64,000 bases of DNA from Verrucomicrobiia bacterium. Its GTDB lineage: Bacteria; Verrucomicrobiota; Verrucomicrobiia; Limisphaerales; CAIMTB01. Both the position numbers and the translations under genes were made by a program. How positions within the stretch are numbered: position 1 is the stretch's first letter; every line of letters starts with the position of its first letter. The stretch is taken from assembly GCA_019634625.1 (NCBI GenBank), contig JAHCBA010000022.1, positions 43,176-107,175 of the forward strand. Reading direction: 5' to 3'. Below are positions 61,670 to 64,000 of this stretch, piece by piece. Under the pieces are notes generated by a model. That model was not told where the DNA came from. It did no database searches and was given only the letters and a program-made list of their open reading frames with translations.

Positions 61670-62017
61670 ATGCCTGCGACAAAACGCACTCCTGCTCGGC
61701 CGAATCTGCCGAAGCTCACCCCGAAACTGCTTCCGAAGAATCTGCCCAAGACGCTTCCGAAGCTCCCGCCGAAGCTCGCGCCGAAACTGCCCAAGGTGGT
61801 TCCGAAGCTTCCCAAGCTGCCGAAGGTGGCGCCGAAACTGCCGAAGTTGCCGAAGGTGCCCAAGGTGGCGCCGAAGCTTCCGAAGCTGCCCAAGGTCGGA
61901 CCCAAGCTGCCCAAGATTGTTCCGAAGCTTCCCAAGGTGGCGCCGAAGCTTCCGAAACTTCCGAAGATTCCCATGCCAAAGCTGCCCAAAGTGGGCCCGG
62001 GACCGTTGAAGCGCTGA
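61670..62017 (+). CDS. Small Pro/Lys-rich PKL-repeat protein
   Basis: A 115-residue protein with no known domain. After MPATKRTPARPNLPKL the chain is almost entirely P-K-L/V/I/A/G, built from an approximate 11-residue unit (VAPKLPKLPKV). By my count it has 34 Pro, 29 Lys and no Asp, Glu, aromatic or Cys residues, so it is strongly basic. There is no signal peptide. Nucleic-acid, membrane or cell-wall binding are conceivable but not shown. It is divergent from the toroid/YkgJ operon and followed by a hairpin. No close ribosome binding site is seen (GGAGGGGAGG lies ~29 bp upstream). The opposite strand is also open but overlaps the toroid gene. Confidence 0.6.
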   Translation: MPATKRTPARPNLPKLTPKLLPKNLPKTLPKLPPKLAPKLPKVVPKLPKLPKVAPKLPKLPKVPKVAPKLPKLPKVGPKLPKIVPKLPKVAPKLPKLPKIPMPKLPKVGPGPLKR

Positions 62018-62056
62018 GGAGCAGTCAGCGCGGAACGCGGCCGCGGCGATCCGCCC

Positions 62057-62092
62057 AGGCGATGGCAGCCTGATCCCAAGCTGCCGTCGCCT
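62057..62092 (+). terminator. Hairpin after the PKL-repeat gene
   Basis: AGGCGATGGCAGC (62057-62069) pairs with GCTGCCGTCGCCT (62080-62092): 13 bp with one G.T pair and a 10-base loop. It lies 40 bp after the stop and has no T-run. A terminator or mRNA end-stabiliser is plausible. The rest of 62018-62248 shows nothing I can name. Confidence 0.45.
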
Positions 62093-62248
62093 GACTTCGC
62101 GAATCCCGGGTTTCTGGGGCGGAGTGGGACGGCTGACCTGGCTTGTCGAGGGTGACCCGGAGGTGAGCATTCCCATGCGCCGGTACGAGGAGCCGCGACG
62201 GTACTGGCAGGGAGTGAGTTTTGGGGCAGGGGTTGGACCTGCCGCCTG

Positions 62249-63883
62249 ATGGGTTCCCCTTCGATGCCGAGACACGACGACGTTTCACCGCCCCTGGTCA
62301 TCTTCGAGGACGAACATCTGCTGGTGGTGTCCAAGCCGCCGGGGATGAACACCCACGCGCCGGGGCCGTATGCGGGGGAGGGGTTGTACGATTGGCTGCG
62401 GCGTCGGGCGGCGCGTTGGGAGGGGTTGGCGATCGTCCAGCGACTCGACAAGGAGACCTCGGGATTGCTGGTGTTTCCCAAGACACGTCGGGCGGCGGGG
62501 GATTTGACGCGGCAGTTTGCGGGTCGGGCGATCTCCAAGGAGTACACGCTGGTCACGGATCGACGCCCGGCGCGCGAAGCGTTCGAGTCCCATTCCTGGA
62601 TTCGGAAGGGGTCGGATGGATTCGAGAGCAGCCCGCGGGCGGGAGAGGGATTGGAGGCGCGGACGCGGTTTCAGGTGACGAGGGAGGCCGGGGGGCGGTG
62701 GTGGTTGCGGGCGGAACCCCTGACCGGGCGGACGCACCAGATCCGGTTGCACGCGGCGGAACACGGGGTCCCGATCCTCGGGGACGTGCCGCACGGCGGA
62801 ACCGATCATTTCCGACTTTGCCTGCATGCAAGCCGGCTGGGGCTGAAGCATCCGGAGACGGGCGAGGGGTTGATGTTCCAGGACGAGACGGACTTTGGGG
62901 AAGCGCCGGCCGTGGCCTTGCGACGGGCGTTGATCGAGCCGGGAATGACCGATGCGTGGCGGGTGGTGCATGGGGCGGCCGACGGGCGGCCGGGCTGGTT
63001 TGTGGATCGGTTGGGAGACTTCTGGCTGGCCAGCGTGGCGGAAGGGCAGGAGGCCGCGCCACCCGGATGGCTCCTGGAACGGGCACGGAAGGCGGGCGCC
63101 CGTGGCGTGTACCGGCGTTGGCTGCAGCGGCACGTGCGAGGGACGACACCCTCCGAAGTCGCGCCCGTCCTGTGGTGGGGCGAGCCGGTCGCCGGGGCGT
63201 TTCCGATCCGGGAAAACGGCCTGACCTTCCTGATGGATCTGTCGGCCGGTTACTCGGCGGGTTTGTTTCTCGACCAGCGGGATAACCGGCGGCGGTTGCG
63301 GGTGAACTGGGTGGGGCCGGATTTCCCGGTTTGCGCGGGTGGATGGGAGGGCCGGTCGGTGCTGAACGTCTTTGCCTACACCTGCGGGTTCTCGGTGGCA
63401 GCCGCGGCGGGAGGGGCGCGGACGGCGAGTCTGGATCTGTCGCGACGGGCCCTCGACTGGGGGCGGCGGAACTTTGCGGCCAACGGCATGGACCCTTCCG
63501 AGCACGAGTTTCTGTGCGGGGACGCCATGGACTGGTTCAGGCGCCTGGCGCGGAAGGGGCGGAGGTTCGATGTCGTCCTGCTCGATCCGCCGACGTTTTC
63601 GCAGTCGCGGGAGCGTGGCGTGTTCCGGGCGGAGTCGGACTACGCGGGGTTGGTGACGGCGGCCTCGGCGGTGCTTGGGGAGGGCGGGGTGTTGTTCGCC
63701 TCGACCAACGCAGCGCGGCTCGATCCGGAACGGTTTGTGGGGATGGTGCGGGACGGGTTGGCGGGGGCGGGGCGGCCTGCGGACCGGGAATTGTATGTGC
63801 CGCAGCCCCCGGACATGCCCATCACGAGGGAGGAACCCGGGCACCTGAAGACGCTTTGGATACGGGTGGGATCAAGTCGTTGA
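62249..63883 (+). CDS. Fusion of RluA-type pseudouridine synthase and RlmI-like methyltransferase
   Basis: A 544-residue protein. Residues about 15-215 are an RluA-family pseudouridine synthase: IFEDEHLLVVSKPPGMNTHA, catalytic D67 in VQRLDKETSGLLVF, and GRTHQIRLHAAEHGVPILGD. Residues about 235-544 resemble the RlmI/RlmK class of SAM-dependent 23S rRNA methyltransferases: GRPGWFVDRLGD, SAGYSAGLFLDQRDNRR, VLNVFAYTCGFSVAAAAGG and VLLDPPTFSQS. Both active sites look intact, so one polypeptide may perform two rRNA modifications. ATG 62264 is an alternative start. It is not clearly linked to the PKL gene. Confidence 0.88.
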   Translation: MGSPSMPRHDDVSPPLVIFEDEHLLVVSKPPGMNTHAPGPYAGEGLYDWLRRRAARWEGLAIVQRLDKETSGLLVFPKTRRAAGDLTRQFAGRAISKEYTLVTDRRPAREAFESHSWIRKGSDGFESSPRAGEGLEARTRFQVTREAGGRWWLRAEPLTGRTHQIRLHAAEHGVPILGDVPHGGTDHFRLCLHASRLGLKHPETGEGLMFQDETDFGEAPAVALRRALIEPGMTDAWRVVHGAADGRPGWFVDRLGDFWLASVAEGQEAAPPGWLLERARKAGARGVYRRWLQRHVRGTTPSEVAPVLWWGEPVAGAFPIRENGLTFLMDLSAGYSAGLFLDQRDNRRRLRVNWVGPDFPVCAGGWEGRSVLNVFAYTCGFSVAAAAGGARTASLDLSRRALDWGRRNFAANGMDPSEHEFLCGDAMDWFRRLARKGRRFDVVLLDPPTFSQSRERGVFRAESDYAGLVTAASAVLGEGGVLFASTNAARLDPERFVGMVRDGLAGAGRPADRELYVPQPPDMPITREEPGHLKTLWIRVGSSR

Positions 63884-63970
63884 GGGCGGTACAAGAGTGG
63901 ATGCCTGGGGCTGCCTTAGGGGCGATGCCATCGGATTCTGCCGGGGCCGGGACGCTGCACTGGAGTCATT

Positions 63971-63991
63971 GTCAAATTGTAATGATTTGAC
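63971..63991. promoter_or_regulatory. Short dyad in the final intergenic segment
   Basis: GTCAAAT (63971-63977) and ATTTGAC (63985-63991) form a 7-bp perfect inverted repeat around TGTAATG. No gene is visible between 63884 and the window end; the next gene lies outside, so this may belong to its promoter. Confidence 0.3.
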
Positions 63992-64000
63992 CCCATTGCC

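Noticed and set aside
61661..62275. Gly/Ser/Phe- or Arg/Leu-rich minus-strand frames opposite the PKL gene
   Set aside because: They arise from the same 9-bp repetitive DNA and run on into the divergent toroid gene; the plus frame has its own start, stop and hairpin.

Overview
The window is a GC-rich bacterial chromosome segment that most resembles Verrucomicrobiota, probably the Limisphaerales/Pedosphaera side. This placement is an inference from gene content, not a database result. Supporting signs are a cytochrome-c plus WD40 protein of the planctomycete/verrucomicrobial type, a sigma factor paired with a zinc-ribbon Ser/Thr kinase, a fused SecDF next to yajC, a BlaI/M56 pair, DUF4394/CHRD proteins, and intergenic hairpin and microsatellite repeats. 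I see no tRNA, rRNA, CRISPR array or intact mobile element.

Layout: 1-8006 (minus strand) holds the 5' part of a cytochrome-c/WD40 gene, a 0.7-kb repeat-rich spacer, a sigma factor and kinase pair, and a cofactor operon nadC-birA-coaX. 8341-12832 holds an FG-GAP repeat protein (plus) and then, on the minus strand, an endonuclease/exonuclease/phosphatase lipoprotein, an MFS transporter and an NAD-binding epimerase-like protein. 13067-31274 (plus) is one near-continuous str-S10-spc-alpha cluster: rpsL, rpsG, fusA, then rpsJ to rplO, secY, map, infA, rpmJ, rpsM, rpsK, rpsD, rpoA, rplQ. It lacks tuf, rpmD and adk. Several of its proteins (S5, S11, L17) are enlarged. A hairpin with a T-run follows rplQ.

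31414-35365 (plus) holds an MFS transporter, a small accessory patch (a PIN-like DUF5615 protein and a truncated RAYT/IS200-type transposase), then an SPFH / PH-like / Arc-like trio. 35393-38396 (minus) holds a ROK kinase, a coiled-coil membrane protein with a small lipoprotein, and a beta-hydroxyacid dehydrogenase. 38546-47582 (plus) holds yajC-secDF, recJ and dnaE. These are separated by copies of a ~95-bp hairpin repeat.

47678-54120 (plus) is a regulatory and envelope block: blaI and an M56 sensor peptidase behind two operator-like dyads, two membrane/exported proteins of unknown function, and an ECF sigma factor with a cupin anti-sigma factor. 54071-55507 (minus) is a nitroreductase-like protein. 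55967-58867 (plus) is an exported DUF4394/CHRD protein. 58959-61558 (minus) is a two-gene operon of alpha/alpha-toroid proteins, one of them fused to a YkgJ cysteine cluster. Divergent from it is a small, extremely Pro/Lys-rich repeat protein (61670-62017). The window ends with an RluA-RlmI-like fusion RNA-modification enzyme.

The most unusual items are the acid-free PKL-repeat protein beside the toroid operon, the REP-like hairpin family with a RAYT relic, and a 123-bp tandem array carrying a 14-bp perfect palindrome.
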